Below are positions 44,925-53,935 of a stretch of DNA of 64,000 bases, piece by piece (position 1 is the first letter of the stretch; every line of letters begins with the position of its first letter). The notes under the pieces are model-generated. The model was not told the DNA's origin. It did not search any database and was given only the letters and a program-made list of their open reading frames with translations. The position numbers and the translations under genes are program-made. The stretch comes from Anaerotignum sp. MB30-C6 (GTDB lineage: Bacteria; Bacillota; Clostridia; Lachnospirales; Anaerotignaceae), in assembly GCF_030908465.1 (NCBI RefSeq), contig NZ_CP133078.1:2108001-2172000 (forward strand), given 5' to 3'.

Positions 44925-45446
44925 TTATTTCTCTTGTGCGAAGTACAAATGCTGTACTCTTGCATGAATCATATAGGCAATGACACAACCAATCACCGCA
45001 GTAATAAATTGGGTAATGGAAAAGGTTGTCTTAATTACTGCAACCATCTTTTCTGGTACTGCATCACCAAAGAAAGGTAGGATTGCATACCATACCAAAA
45101 GCCAAAGGACGACTGCCTTTAATGTGGCACCAGCAGCCAACCACGCAGGGAGTTTACCTCTTCTGCCTACGCTAGCCAATAAAACCAATGCCAAGTTGCC
45201 AACCATAATCACAATCACCATCAAGGGTACCATTTGCATAATAGGTGTCTGTCCCATTAAATAAGCAATAAAGGGTGTAATTACCGCAATAAAAACCCCA
45301 CTTGAAGTTCCTACAGCCAAGGTTGCCATAACCAACATTGCATTTACAGCCGATCCTGTAAGGTAAACAGAAATACCTTTCAAACTCTGAAATATGATGC
45401 ACATTGCCAATAATAACGCTGTTAAAACCAACTGTTTTGTTTTCAT
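44925..45446 (-). CDS. Small membrane protein resembling an ECF-type substrate-binding (S) component
   Basis: This 173-residue protein has five or six hydrophobic helices. The start MKTKQLVLTALLLAMCIIFQSL is typical of ECF transporter S components (TrpP and related vitamin carriers). The substrate is not apparent, and no EcfA or EcfT gene is nearby, so it would share a common energising module. It lies 25 nt downstream of the [FeFe] hydrogenase gene and ends at a terminator, so the two are co-transcribed. Why a hydrogenase is paired with such a carrier is unclear. Confidence 0.7.
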   Translation of the reverse strand: MKTKQLVLTALLLAMCIIFQSLKGISVYLTGSAVNAMLVMATLAVGTSSGVFIAVITPFIAYLMGQTPIMQMVPLMVIVIMVGNLALVLLASVGRRGKLPAWLAAGATLKAVVLWLLVWYAILPFFGDAVPEKMVAVIKTTFSITQFITAVIGCVIAYMIHARVQHLYFAQEK

Positions 45447-45471
45447 ATTACCCCCATGAGGATATGACCTT

Positions 45472-46953
45472 TTATTTCTCTTCTAAGCCAAATTCTCTTT
45501 CCATATTAATTGTATCCAAATCGTATCCCGATAGTCCTTCAAATGGATTATCTGTTGCAGCTTCTTTGCCATAGCGATTTAAGAATTCAACACCCTTTTG
45601 ATCATGGGATAAAGATGCCGCCCCACCAGTACAGCCATTCTTACACGCCATCCCTTCTAATAGGTTTGCATTCAACTTTCCGAAGGACGCTAACTTCATA
45701 TTCTTAATGCATTCTTCGATACCGTTACAACGAATAGGCTTAATCTCCTTCTCAATGCCTTCTAATTCCGCTACTTTTACAACGCTCTCAGCAACCCCGC
45801 CCGTTCTACCGAAAATTCGGCCAAAATAGGAAGGTGCGCCTGCACTTCTTTCTTCGAATTCTTCCAAAACAAGGCCCTTGGCATCAAAGGTTGCCTTTAA
45901 TTCCTCAAAAGTCAATACATAGTCAACAATTCCAACTAAATCTTCCTGCTTAATTTCCACTTTTTTAGCCGTACATGGCCCAATAAATATAACCTTTGCC
46001 TTCTTATCTTTCTCTCGAATTGCTCTGGCCAGGGCAATCATAGGTGATACTGTTGTTGAAACATGTTCCATGTATTCCGGATAATTCTTGCGGATATATT
46101 CCACAAAAGCAGGACAACAGGAAGTGGTTTTCCATTTCTTTTCATCAATGGTTTCCGCAAATTCTTTTGCCTCAGCAATGGCAACCATATCGCCACCAAC
46201 TGCCGCTTCAATAACATCATAGAAACCCAGTTCTTTAATCGCTGCAAAAACCTGTCCCATTTTCACCTCTGGAAACTGGCTGGCAATGGCAGGGGCCACA
46301 ATGGCATATACACGGTAACTTGTGTTGTTCCAAGAATTCTTAATTAAGTTTAGAACATCTAAAACAAAAGATTTATCAACGATGGCCCCAAATGGGCACT
46401 GGTATACACAAGCACCGCAAGAGATACATTTATCATGATCAATAAATGCTTTTTTTTCTTCGTCTATTTTAACCGCACCTACGGCACAAGAACGAATACA
46501 AGGTCTTTTTACCTCACTAATCGCATTGAAAGGACAAACCTGTTTACAACGCCCACACTCAATACATAAAGCCTGGTTAATGTAGGATCTGTGGTTAACA
46601 ATGGTGATTGCATTTCTGGGACAAACTTCTTGACACTTATGCCCTAAGCACCCACGGCACGCCTCAGTTACAACGAAGCGGTCAATGGGACACTCATCAC
46701 ATGCAGAATCCAAAACATTAATCACACGATTATCTTTAGAAGGCTCTAAAACAAGGCGTACACGTTCTTCTATAATATGTCTTTCTTTGTAAATACAACA
46801 ACGGAACATAGCTTTCGGCCCTGGAATAATGGCTTCTGCAATTTCTCTGTAAGAATCAATAGATTTATCCAACGACCCACAAAAAAATCGACGTGCTACT
46901 TCTTTGTTTACTAAATATTTTATATATTGTACGTTGCTTTCAAATTCCTTCAT
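45472..46953 (-). CDS. [FeFe] hydrogenase, group-B-like, with ferredoxin domains
   Basis: The 493-residue protein has a Cys-rich N-terminus (CDECPID...CRGCLGHKCQEVCP near 80-110), ferredoxin clusters (CIECGRCKQVCP near 133; CISCGACVYQCP near 172), and an H-cluster domain with TSCCPAF, IGPCTAKK and MACKNGCTGGAAS. All four H-cluster Cys and the proton-relay Cys are present. Group A enzymes read TSCCPGW, MPCxxK and MACxGGCxxGGGQP instead, so this is nearer to group B, whose role (H2 turnover or sensing) is poorly known. GGGGGAG precedes the ATG. It follows a ~270-nt leader and is followed by a membrane protein gene. Confidence 0.87.
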   Translation of the reverse strand: MKEFESNVQYIKYLVNKEVARRFFCGSLDKSIDSYREIAEAIIPGPKAMFRCCIYKERHIIEERVRLVLEPSKDNRVINVLDSACDECPIDRFVVTEACRGCLGHKCQEVCPRNAITIVNHRSYINQALCIECGRCKQVCPFNAISEVKRPCIRSCAVGAVKIDEEKKAFIDHDKCISCGACVYQCPFGAIVDKSFVLDVLNLIKNSWNNTSYRVYAIVAPAIASQFPEVKMGQVFAAIKELGFYDVIEAAVGGDMVAIAEAKEFAETIDEKKWKTTSCCPAFVEYIRKNYPEYMEHVSTTVSPMIALARAIREKDKKAKVIFIGPCTAKKVEIKQEDLVGIVDYVLTFEELKATFDAKGLVLEEFEERSAGAPSYFGRIFGRTGGVAESVVKVAELEGIEKEIKPIRCNGIEECIKNMKLASFGKLNANLLEGMACKNGCTGGAASLSHDQKGVEFLNRYGKEAATDNPFEGLSGYDLDTINMEREFGLEEK

Positions 46954-47024
46954 CTCTCTGCTCCCCCTTATAATAGTATCATATTGCTATCGTTCGAAAA
47001 TTTTATTATTTATTCCAATCGACT

Positions 47025-47172
47025 GATGAAAACCTCATCTTTGGGGTAATTTAAAACCTATTCTCCATACCCCTCAATATGGAACAGCCATAAGGTTTCG
47101 CATTTTCCCTTTTCCGTAACGTGGCAAAAAGTAACGGAGTATTTGAATACAGTATACTGCGTTACTTTTTTT
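47025..47172 (-). ncRNA. Candidate structured 5' leader of the hydrogenase gene
   Basis: Three elements are seen reading leftwards. First (47172-47126) is a long hairpin, AAAAAGTAACG-c-AGTAT with ATACT-c-CGTTACTTTTT. Second (47098-47054) is AAACC(U)UAU with AUAGGUUU enclosing CCAUA/UAUGG and a loop UUGAGGGG. Its GGGG can pair with CCCC at 47046-47043 as a pseudoknot. Third (47039-47025) is GATGA/TCATC. The nested stem, pseudoknot and purine-rich linkers resemble a riboswitch, but I cannot assign a class. Confidence 0.5.
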
Positions 47173-47230
47173 TAAAAATAAAGTTACAATTTCCTTTTTC
47201 CTATTTTAACAATTCCCTACTTATGGGCTA

Positions 47231-47259
47231 ATTCTAACACAGATTTGTTTCGCATGCAA
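47231..47259 (-). promoter_or_regulatory. Promoter of the hydrogenase unit
   Basis: Read leftwards there is TTGCAT, a 17-nt spacer and TAGAAT. The start would be near 47224, about 270 nt before the hydrogenase ATG, so the hairpins at 47025-47172 are transcribed. Confidence 0.65.
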
Positions 47260-47386
47260 GCTATTTATCATCAAGAATCCATATAATAATGAACAAAATT
47301 TCAGTCCCTTTTTGATGCTTTATGCCTTTTTATAAACCAGTTCGATGTCTTCTTTTGAACTGTACTTTTTCAAAAAATAGCAACAC

Positions 47387-47424
47387 AAAAATACCCATTA
47401 CTTGATGTAGTAAAGGGTATTTTT
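47387..47424 (-). terminator. Terminator of the pst-pho operon
   Basis: Read leftwards, AAAAATACCC-TTTACT and AGTAAT-GGGTATTTTT pair with one mismatch around a short loop, ending in T. Confidence 0.75.
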
Positions 47425-47445
47425 CCTACTTATTTTTACTTCTAT

Positions 47446-49101
47446 TTACTTCGGGAAAGAAAGAGTAATTTTTGTACCCTTATTCAACTCACTTGTTAAA
47501 TTAATTTTAGCATTATGAACCATGGCACCATGTTTCACAATAGAAAGCCCTAAACCTGTGCCTTCCGTTTCCTTTGAGCGACTTTCGTTTACCCGATAAA
47601 ACCGTTCAAAAACACGGGACTGATTGGCCTTAGCGATGCCCATACCCGTATCAGAAACTGTTATAACAATATGTTTTTCTTTATTTTCCAAAGACACATT
47701 GACTTTTCCGTTATCTACGTTATAACGAATGGCATTTTCGCAAAGATTATAAATCACTTCCTGCAATACTTGGTAAACCCCCACTAAGGTTGCAGGCTCT
47801 GTATTTACCCATATGGTTACACCTTTACTTTCTGCAATGGGGTCAAGGCGTCTTACCGTCTCCTGAACCAAAGACTCTAGATTCACAACTTCCTTTTCCA
47901 AGGCGATTTGTTTTTCATCCAACTTGGAAAGCTTAATGATGTCTTGTACCATTTGGATTAACCTTTGTGCTTCATCGTATATTTTGGCTGCAAACCGTGG
48001 CACATCTTCCCCATGAACCATGCCATTTTTCATGATTTCTGCAAAACCTGAAATAGAAGTCAACGGGGTTTTTAATTCGTGAGATACATTTGCTGTAAAC
48101 TCCCTACGAAGCTTATCCCTTTCTTCCCGTTCCGTCACATCAAAAAGAACTAAAATTGCACCTGCAAGGATATCCTCCTGATGCACAGGGTTTGCAAAAA
48201 GTTGGCATACCTTGCCACCAAGCTGGATATTTTCCTCCCTATGGCTCCCTGCCAAGGCCGATTCTACACAGCGTCGGAAACCCTCGCCACGGTTTAGTTC
48301 AAATACACTGACCAGCCCCTTGGGAACTTCCAATTCCATTAACTGAAGGGCCCCCATGTTATAAGAAAGCACGTCTCCCTGGGAGTCTAAAACCAAAATA
48401 CCTTCCTGCATATTTGATGTTATGGTATCAAATTCTTGCTTTTGGCGCTTTAACTCACGCATTTGTTTATGAAGCTGCTTATTCTGCACAGCAATTCGCC
48501 GAAGCAAAGGTGTTAGCTCGTCATAAACCACGGCCAATTCGGGGTGTTCTAAGTCAATATCATTAATGGGTTTTGTAATATTTTTTGCAGTCCGAAAAGA
48601 CAAGAAGACAGAGATTAGAATCGCAGCGGCCAAAATTATGGCCAATGGTTGTGTCATAGTGAAAAATAAAGTAATGGGGCTGGTGGTCACCGTAGAGATA
48701 CGAATCACGGTTCCATTGTCCAGCTTTACAGCATAATTTACAGTTTTCTCAGAAAGGGTAGTGGAATACCGTTCACTAAACCCTTCCCCTTTTTTAAAAG
48801 CATCAACAACTTCCTCCCGCTCCTTATGGTTATCCATTTTAGCAGGGTTTGCCTTAGAATCAAATAGAACCACACCATCTTCATCAATCCACGTGATACG
48901 GTCTGATGGATTTTTCATTTGCTGCAGATAGCCCACACCCATGCTCTCAATTCCGGCACCAACATAAATGGCTTGACTACGCAGTTCCTCATGTTGTTCG
49001 GCAGAGAAATAGTCATTCATCATTCCCATAACCAGCCCAATAACCGCCAGCATCATGACCATAGCCAATCCAAAAATAGCTCGGAAAATTCGCTTTGTCA
49101 C
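47446..49101 (-). CDS. phoR: Phosphate-regulon sensor histidine kinase
   Basis: This 551-residue membrane kinase has a helix at 9-28, an extracytoplasmic domain to about 145, a second helix at 150-170, a PAS-like domain (about 215-320), and HisKA with phospho-His in NVSHELKTPLTS near 340. ATPase boxes are NLCENAIRYN, DTGMGIA and GTGLGLSIV. It phosphorylates PhoB when phosphate is scarce. The GTG start overlaps the phoB stop by 4 nt. Confidence 0.94.
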   Translation of the reverse strand: MTKRIFRAIFGLAMVMMLAVIGLVMGMMNDYFSAEQHEELRSQAIYVGAGIESMGVGYLQQMKNPSDRITWIDEDGVVLFDSKANPAKMDNHKEREEVVDAFKKGEGFSERYSTTLSEKTVNYAVKLDNGTVIRISTVTTSPITLFFTMTQPLAIILAAAILISVFLSFRTAKNITKPINDIDLEHPELAVVYDELTPLLRRIAVQNKQLHKQMRELKRQKQEFDTITSNMQEGILVLDSQGDVLSYNMGALQLMELEVPKGLVSVFELNRGEGFRRCVESALAGSHREENIQLGGKVCQLFANPVHQEDILAGAILVLFDVTEREERDKLRREFTANVSHELKTPLTSISGFAEIMKNGMVHGEDVPRFAAKIYDEAQRLIQMVQDIIKLSKLDEKQIALEKEVVNLESLVQETVRRLDPIAESKGVTIWVNTEPATLVGVYQVLQEVIYNLCENAIRYNVDNGKVNVSLENKEKHIVITVSDTGMGIAKANQSRVFERFYRVNESRSKETEGTGLGLSIVKHGAMVHNAKINLTSELNKGTKITLSFPK

Positions 49102-49772
49102 TGATTTCCTCCTATCTTATATCCAATGCCTCGCACTGTTTCAATATACTGCCCGCAGGAACCTAGCTTTTGGCGAAGGGTACGAATATGCACATCAATG
49201 GTACGATTTTCTCCATCAAAACCATATCCCCAAATACTATTGAGCAATTGATCCCTTGTCATAACTCTCCCTTTGTTCTCCAAAAGTAAGCTAAGAAGTT
49301 CAAATTCCTTCAAGGTAAGTGTCACCTCTTTCCCCTCCACTGTTACTTCATGGCGAGACGGGCTGACGCATAACTCCCCAAGAACATGCTCTGCCACCTC
49401 TGCCTCCCCTTCCGTTCGGCGTAGAAGGGCTTTTACCCGGGCAAGAAGCTCCATCATTCCAAAGGGCTTGGCCACATAGTCATCGGCGCCATTATCTAAC
49501 CCAATCACTTTGTCGTATTCACTTCCACGTGCCGTTAACAAAATGATGGGGACTTTTTTTGTTTTTACCGATGACCTTAGTTTCTTTAAAATACTAATAC
49601 CGTCTTCCTCTGGCAACATTACATCCAACAAAATCAAAGACGGTATTTCATTTTCCATTGCATCCCAAAAAGCGGAGGGTCTCTCAAAGCCTTCCGCTAC
49701 AAAGCCTGCACTATGTAGTGTATATGCAACCAACTCTCGAATACTGTTGTCATCCTCAACCAAATATATCAA
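49098..49772 (-). CDS. phoB: Phosphate-regulon response regulator
   Basis: This OmpR/PhoB-type regulator (224 residues) has a receiver domain with acidic pocket VEDD, phospho-Asp in LLDVMLPEEDG near 50, and Lys in YVAKPFGM near 98, followed by a winged helix with LTLKEFELLSLLLENKGRVMTRDQLL (ends given: LTLKEFELL and RDQLL). I choose the TTG at 49772, with AAAGGGTG 6 nt ahead, giving MIYLVEDD. A TTG six codons earlier would overlap the HD gene by 4 nt. Either way the start codon is TTG, which lowers expression. Confidence 0.93.
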   Translation of the reverse strand: MIYLVEDDNSIRELVAYTLHSAGFVAEGFERPSAFWDAMENEIPSLILLDVMLPEEDGISILKKLRSSVKTKKVPIILLTARGSEYDKVIGLDNGADDYVAKPFGMMELLARVKALLRRTEGEAEVAEHVLGELCVSPSRHEVTVEGKEVTLTLKEFELLSLLLENKGRVMTRDQLLNSIWGYGFDGENRTIDVHIRTLRQKLGSCGQYIETVRGIGYKIGGNQ

Positions 49773-49786
49773 AGCATAACACCCTT

Positions 49787-50446
49787 TCAAATCAAAGATT
49801 GTTCGTTTATCATGAGCTTGAAGCGCAAGCCCAGTTTTTCAGCCGCCTTTCGACATAAAATCATTCGGCCTAAAAATATTTCGAAATAATCCATAACCGA
49901 ACCATAATGGGTATCAACGGTAAGTTTCAATTTAATGAGACTATGCTCCTCATTGATTTTTAATACAGATTTTTTTACAGAATAGTTAACTCTATCATGA
50001 ATATCAAAGTTGGTTGTATCTTGGTTTCTAACACGGCTTCTGCGAACGTCGGACTTATCCGCCAAAATCAACGCTGCCGCAATGGCATTAACAGGAATAC
50101 CCGTACCTTCATCATGATTGCCGATGGCTGTGACAATGGTTGCTATATCCTCTGGTTCCATCATCAAATTATCTAGAATTCGAAAAGCCATAACGGCACC
50201 ACTTTGAGAGTGATCCACACGATTTACTAAATTTCCAATATCATGCAAAAATCCAGCGATTTGCCCCAACTCAACTTCCTTGGGGGTAAAACCTAAGGTC
50301 TCTAAAATATATTTTACAGAATCTGCAACTTTTGTTACATGGGCAAAGGAATGCTCCGTATAGCCCAGTGCTGCTAAGGATTCATCCGCCTTTTTAATAT
50401 AGGTGCGAATGCCCTCATTTTCTCTTATTTCTTCAAAGGTTATCAT
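49787..50446 (-). CDS. HD-domain phosphohydrolase between phoU and phoB
   Basis: This 219-residue HD-superfamily protein has His in HSFAHVTKVAD near 33, the HD pair in GFLHDIGNLVNRVDHSQSG near 70, GNHDEGTG near 110, and LILADKSDVRRSR near 130. These are the metal-binding residues of nucleotide phosphohydrolases. The ATG at 50446 overlaps the phoU stop (ATGA). Its insertion inside the Pho operon suggests a nucleotide or polyphosphate-related role in phosphate signalling, but the substrate is unknown. Confidence 0.82.
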   Translation of the reverse strand: MITFEEIRENEGIRTYIKKADESLAALGYTEHSFAHVTKVADSVKYILETLGFTPKEVELGQIAGFLHDIGNLVNRVDHSQSGAVMAFRILDNLMMEPEDIATIVTAIGNHDEGTGIPVNAIAAALILADKSDVRRSRVRNQDTTNFDIHDRVNYSVKKSVLKINEEHSLIKLKLTVDTHYGSVMDYFEIFLGRMILCRKAAEKLGLRFKLMINEQSLI

Positions 50447-51111
50447 TTTTTTCCCACTTCCAAGTCCATTTTCACGTGATATCCGGTAATGGAATATTCT
50501 ACCCATTCAGCAATATTTGTAGCGTGGTCGCCAATACGTTCCAGGTATTTAGAAATCATCAGTAAGTCAAGGCAAAACTCACCATTTGCCTGGTCTTTGC
50601 TAATTAAATCAATCAACTCTTGCTTTACCTCGGTAAACAAGTTATCCAAAACATCATCATATGCCATAACGCTTTTTGCTAGCTCTAAATCCTTTCTTAC
50701 AAAGGAGTCCACACTTTCTGTTACCATTTTTACTGCTGCTGTAGCCATTTCCCGAATATGAAGTTTTCTTTTTGTCTCATTATCTTTTATAAATGCAGTA
50801 ATCTCAGCAATATCTGCCGCCTGATCACCAATACGTTCCATATCAGATATCATTTTTAATGCAGAGGAAATCATACGCAGATCTTTTGCAACAGGCTGTT
50901 GCTGAAGTAAAAGACGCATACACAATGCCTCAATCTCTTTTTCTTTTCGGTCGATTTCACTGTCTTTTTCAAATACAATTAATGCAGCCATATCATCATT
51001 TTCCAAAAGGGCTTTCATGGAGGCTGTAATAGCTTCTTCACATAAAGCACCCATTTTAATCATCTCTACATTTAATTGATCTAACTGTGAATCAAAACGA
51101 CTTCTAACCAT
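50443..51111 (-). CDS. phoU: Phosphate uptake regulator PhoU
   Basis: The 222-residue protein has two three-helix PhoU repeats with acidic metal-binding motifs (EKDSEIDRKEKEIE near 45; YDDVLDNLFTEVKQEL near 150) and ISDMERIGDQAADIAE / YLERIGDHATNIAEW. PhoU keeps PhoR quiet when PstSCAB senses enough phosphate. It lies two nucleotides after the pstB stop and shares ATGA with the HD gene. Confidence 0.94.
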   Translation of the reverse strand: MVRSRFDSQLDQLNVEMIKMGALCEEAITASMKALLENDDMAALIVFEKDSEIDRKEKEIEALCMRLLLQQQPVAKDLRMISSALKMISDMERIGDQAADIAEITAFIKDNETKRKLHIREMATAAVKMVTESVDSFVRKDLELAKSVMAYDDVLDNLFTEVKQELIDLISKDQANGEFCLDLLMISKYLERIGDHATNIAEWVEYSITGYHVKMDLEVGKK

Positions 51112-51113
51112 AA

Positions 51114-51863
51114 TCAGCCAAACCTCCCAGTAATATAATCTTCTGTACGTTTATCCTTTGGCATGGAGAACAACTCCTCTGTCTCACCATATTCAACCAC
51201 ATCTCCCAATAGGAAGAATGCTGTATTATCAGAGATACGTGCTGCTTGTTGCATATTGTGAGTAACCATAACAATAGTGTACTCCTTTTTCAGCTCCAAG
51301 ACAAGGTCTTCTATACGGGATGTGGAGATGGGGTCTAGGGCACTTGTAGGCTCATCCATAAGCAATACTTCTGGCTGAACCGCCAAAGCTCTGGCAATAC
51401 AAAGCCTTTGCTGCTGACCACCACTCATGCCCAAGGCGTTTTTCTTTAGTCTATCTTTCACTTCATCCCAAATGGCTGCATCACGAAGGGCTTTTTCTAC
51501 GATTTCATCCAACTTCACCTTGGAACGAATGCCGTGGGTTCGAGGGCCAAAGGCAACATTATCGTAAATACTCATTGGGAATGGATTTGGCTTTTGAAAC
51601 ACCATACCAACCCTCTTACGCAAAAGATTAATGTCCATGCCATTATAAATATCTTCCCCATCCAACAACACCGTGCCCGTAATCTTGCATCCTTCAATCA
51701 AATCATTCATACGATTTAGCGATTTCAACAGTGTGGATTTTCCACAACCAGAAGGCCCAATGAATGCTGTGATTTCTTTCTCGGGAAGTGCTAAATTTAT
51801 ATTTTTTAAGGCTTTAAAATTGCCATAGTATAACTCCAAATCGGAAATGGATATTTTACTCAT
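51114..51863 (-). CDS. pstB: Phosphate ABC transporter ATP-binding protein
   Basis: This 249-residue ABC ATPase energises high-affinity phosphate import. It has Walker [10 protein letters not shown] near 33, the Q-loop [10 protein letters not shown] near 90, the signature [15 protein letters not shown] near 148, Walker [14 protein letters not shown] near 168, and the switch His in MVTHNMQQA. The ATG overlaps the pstA stop (ATGA). Confidence 0.96.
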   Translation of the reverse strand: MSKISISDLELYYGNFKALKNINLALPEKEITAFIGPSGCGKSTLLKSLNRMNDLIEGCKITGTVLLDGEDIYNGMDINLLRKRVGMVFQKPNPFPMSIYDNVAFGPRTHGIRSKVKLDEIVEKALRDAAIWDEVKDRLKKNALGMSGGQQQRLCIARALAVQPEVLLMDEPTSALDPISTSRIEDLVLELKKEYTIVMVTHNMQQAARISDNTAFFLLGDVVEYGETEELFSMPKDKRTEDYITGRFG

Positions 51864-52735
51864 CCCTTCACCCCTACTCTCTTTGCAATAAACGCTGAAA
51901 GCGCATTAATTCCAATCACTAACACTAATAAAACAACGGCTGTAGCATAGGCTTGTTCCGTATAAAGTCCTTCATTTAGCAGTGCATACATATGTACCGC
52001 TAAAGTTCTGCCTGACTCCATCATACTACTTGGTACAACGGGTGCCGTGCCTGCAGGATACAGTAACGCTGCGGTTTCACCCACAATTCGGCCAATGGAT
52101 AGGATAACACCAGATAAAATACCAGGAACCGCTGAGGGCAAAACAATTCGAAAAACTGTACGCAGCTTCCCTGCACCAAGGCCAAAGCTACCTTCACGAT
52201 ACATATCAGAAACAGAGAGCAATGCTTCTTCTGTTGTTCGCATAATCAAAGGTAAAATCATAATTGCTAAGGTTAAGGCGCCTCCTAAAATACTGTATCC
52301 CCAACCCAAGTAAATATTAAACAAAAGATAGCCAAATAAACCAAAAACAATAGAAGGAATCCCTGCTAGGGTTTCCGTTGTCAGCCTAACCACAGGGATA
52401 AAACGATTTCCTCTTTTTGCGTACTCCGCCAAATAGATTGCGGAAAAAATACCGATGGGCACCGCAAAAAATAAAGATACTAACGTAATAATTAAAGTAT
52501 TGATAATTGCCGGCATCATGGAAACATTCTCTGTGTTATATTCCCAAGCAAAAAGTTCAGGCGTAATATTGGGTACACCTTTTGCAACAATATAAACCAC
52601 CAAGGATACTAAAACACCCATGGTAATCACTGCCGCCAAAACTACTAAAACTAAGAGCAAAGCAGAAAATGGATCTTTCTTATATCCTTTTATCTTTTCT
52701 TTATATGAAATATTATTAATCGCCTTTGTTTCCAC
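51860..52735 (-). CDS. pstA: Phosphate ABC transporter permease PstA
   Basis: The 291-residue permease has six helices and the BPD loop with [15 protein letters not shown] near 125 and [18 protein letters not shown] near 225. It pairs with PstC. The GTG start shares one base with the pstC stop (TAGTG), with AGGAGGG ahead. A cytoplasmic N-terminal segment of about 25 residues precedes the first helix. Confidence 0.95.
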   Translation of the reverse strand: METKAINNISYKEKIKGYKKDPFSALLLVLVVLAAVITMGVLVSLVVYIVAKGVPNITPELFAWEYNTENVSMMPAIINTLIITLVSLFFAVPIGIFSAIYLAEYAKRGNRFIPVVRLTTETLAGIPSIVFGLFGYLLFNIYLGWGYSILGGALTLAIMILPLIMRTTEEALLSVSDMYREGSFGLGAGKLRTVFRIVLPSAVPGILSGVILSIGRIVGETAALLYPAGTAPVVPSSMMESGRTLAVHMYALLNEGLYTEQAYATAVVLLVLVIGINALSAFIAKRVGVKG

Positions 52736-53574
52736 TAGGAATCCCTCCTTTTTAAGAAGGAGAAGCTAAGATTGATAATCAAAATGAATACAAATAAAAC
52801 AACCGCTGTACCCAAAAGTGCCTCTCTATGCAAATCTGCCGCATATCCCATTTCCATAACAATATTGGCAGTTAAAGTCCTTACACCGCTAAATAATCCA
52901 GTAGGTATAATGGCCTGGTTTCCCGCAACCATAATAACCGCCATGGTTTCCCCAATGGCACGACCGATACCTAAAACAACCCCAGCAAAGATTCCTTGCT
53001 TTGCCGCAGGCACAACTGTGAAAAATACACTTCTTTCATGGGTAATGCCAAGTGCCAAGGCACCTTCATAATAGGTGTTTGGTACTGCACGAATTGCAGC
53101 CTCGGCAACCCCAATTACCGTAGGTAAAATCATAATCCCCAAAAGAATTGAGGCTGTAAGTACACCCTTACCACTTCCCCCAAATAAATTTTGCATAATG
53201 GGAACAAGAACTACCAAGCCAAAAAAACCGTAAACGATGGAAGGAATGCCTGCCAAAAGCTCAATTGCAGGCTTGATAATTTTATACAATTTTTCAGGGC
53301 AAAAATGTGCTAAAAATACGGCGCAAAGCATTCCCAAAGGTACACCGATTATGATAGCCCCTGCCGTTACATAAATACTTCCAAGAATCATGGGGAAAAT
53401 GCCAAACAATTCATTGGAAGGCTTCCACTTTATTCCTGTAAGGAAGTTAAAAATACCAATTTTCTGAATTGCAGGCACACCATTTGCAAATAGGAAAATA
53501 CATATTAATGCTACTGCCAAAATGGAGATACTGGCCGCAGCCAAGAAAACCCATTGCATTGCTTTTTCTTTCAT
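52735..53574 (-). CDS. pstC: Phosphate ABC transporter permease PstC
   Basis: The 279-residue permease has six helices, with [21 protein letters not shown] near 108 and GIGRAIGETMAVIMVAGN near 208 forming the coupling loops. The ATG at 53574 is set by GAGGAGG; the frame extends seven codons further without a site. It is separated from pstS by about 360 nt but is probably on the same transcript. Confidence 0.95.
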   Translation of the reverse strand: MKEKAMQWVFLAAASISILAVALICIFLFANGVPAIQKIGIFNFLTGIKWKPSNELFGIFPMILGSIYVTAGAIIIGVPLGMLCAVFLAHFCPEKLYKIIKPAIELLAGIPSIVYGFFGLVVLVPIMQNLFGGSGKGVLTASILLGIMILPTVIGVAEAAIRAVPNTYYEGALALGITHERSVFFTVVPAAKQGIFAGVVLGIGRAIGETMAVIMVAGNQAIIPTGLFSGVRTLTANIVMEMGYAADLHREALLGTAVVLFVFILIINLSFSFLKRRDS

Positions 53575-53935
53575 ATAAGTCCTCCTCGACCACAAAAGGA
53601 ATGGAACATTTTTTGTAAATCTAAAAATTCATTTATTTACCCTGAATGAATCAGTGAAGTGCTTTTTTTATTTGAATAAAATGACGGAACCTTCTTCTAG
53701 GCCCGTCGTATATGAAACAAGATCAAAGCTTTTTAAAGGATACAGAGCAATTTGGAAAACCTTTCATGAAACCATAGGTTTTAAAGCTAATAGGGAAAGA
53801 AGATTGAAGAGTTAGTTGTTTTCCCGTATGCTTCCGTTCTCAAAAGCTTTTGACCTTGAAAACTTATGACTTCATTTTTTATCTTTGGTACTTCGACAAA
53901 GTATTTTTCTTTTGTAAGTCTTAACTATTATGGAA
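53575..53935. other. Long pstS-pstC gap
   Basis: About 360 nt with no convincing gene. It holds the short palindrome CAAAAGCTTTTG and several T-rich stretches but no clear terminator or strong promoter. Similar gaps after pstS in other Gram-positives let pstS mRNA outnumber the rest by partial termination or processing. Confidence 0.4.

Noticed and set aside
47054-47110. Resemblance of AAGGGAAAA...GAAACC...GCTGTTCC in the hydrogenase leader to a cobalamin riboswitch
   Set aside because: Only scattered matches. The characteristic receptor core and paired arms could not be placed, and neither gene is cobalamin-related. Kept as an unclassified structured leader.
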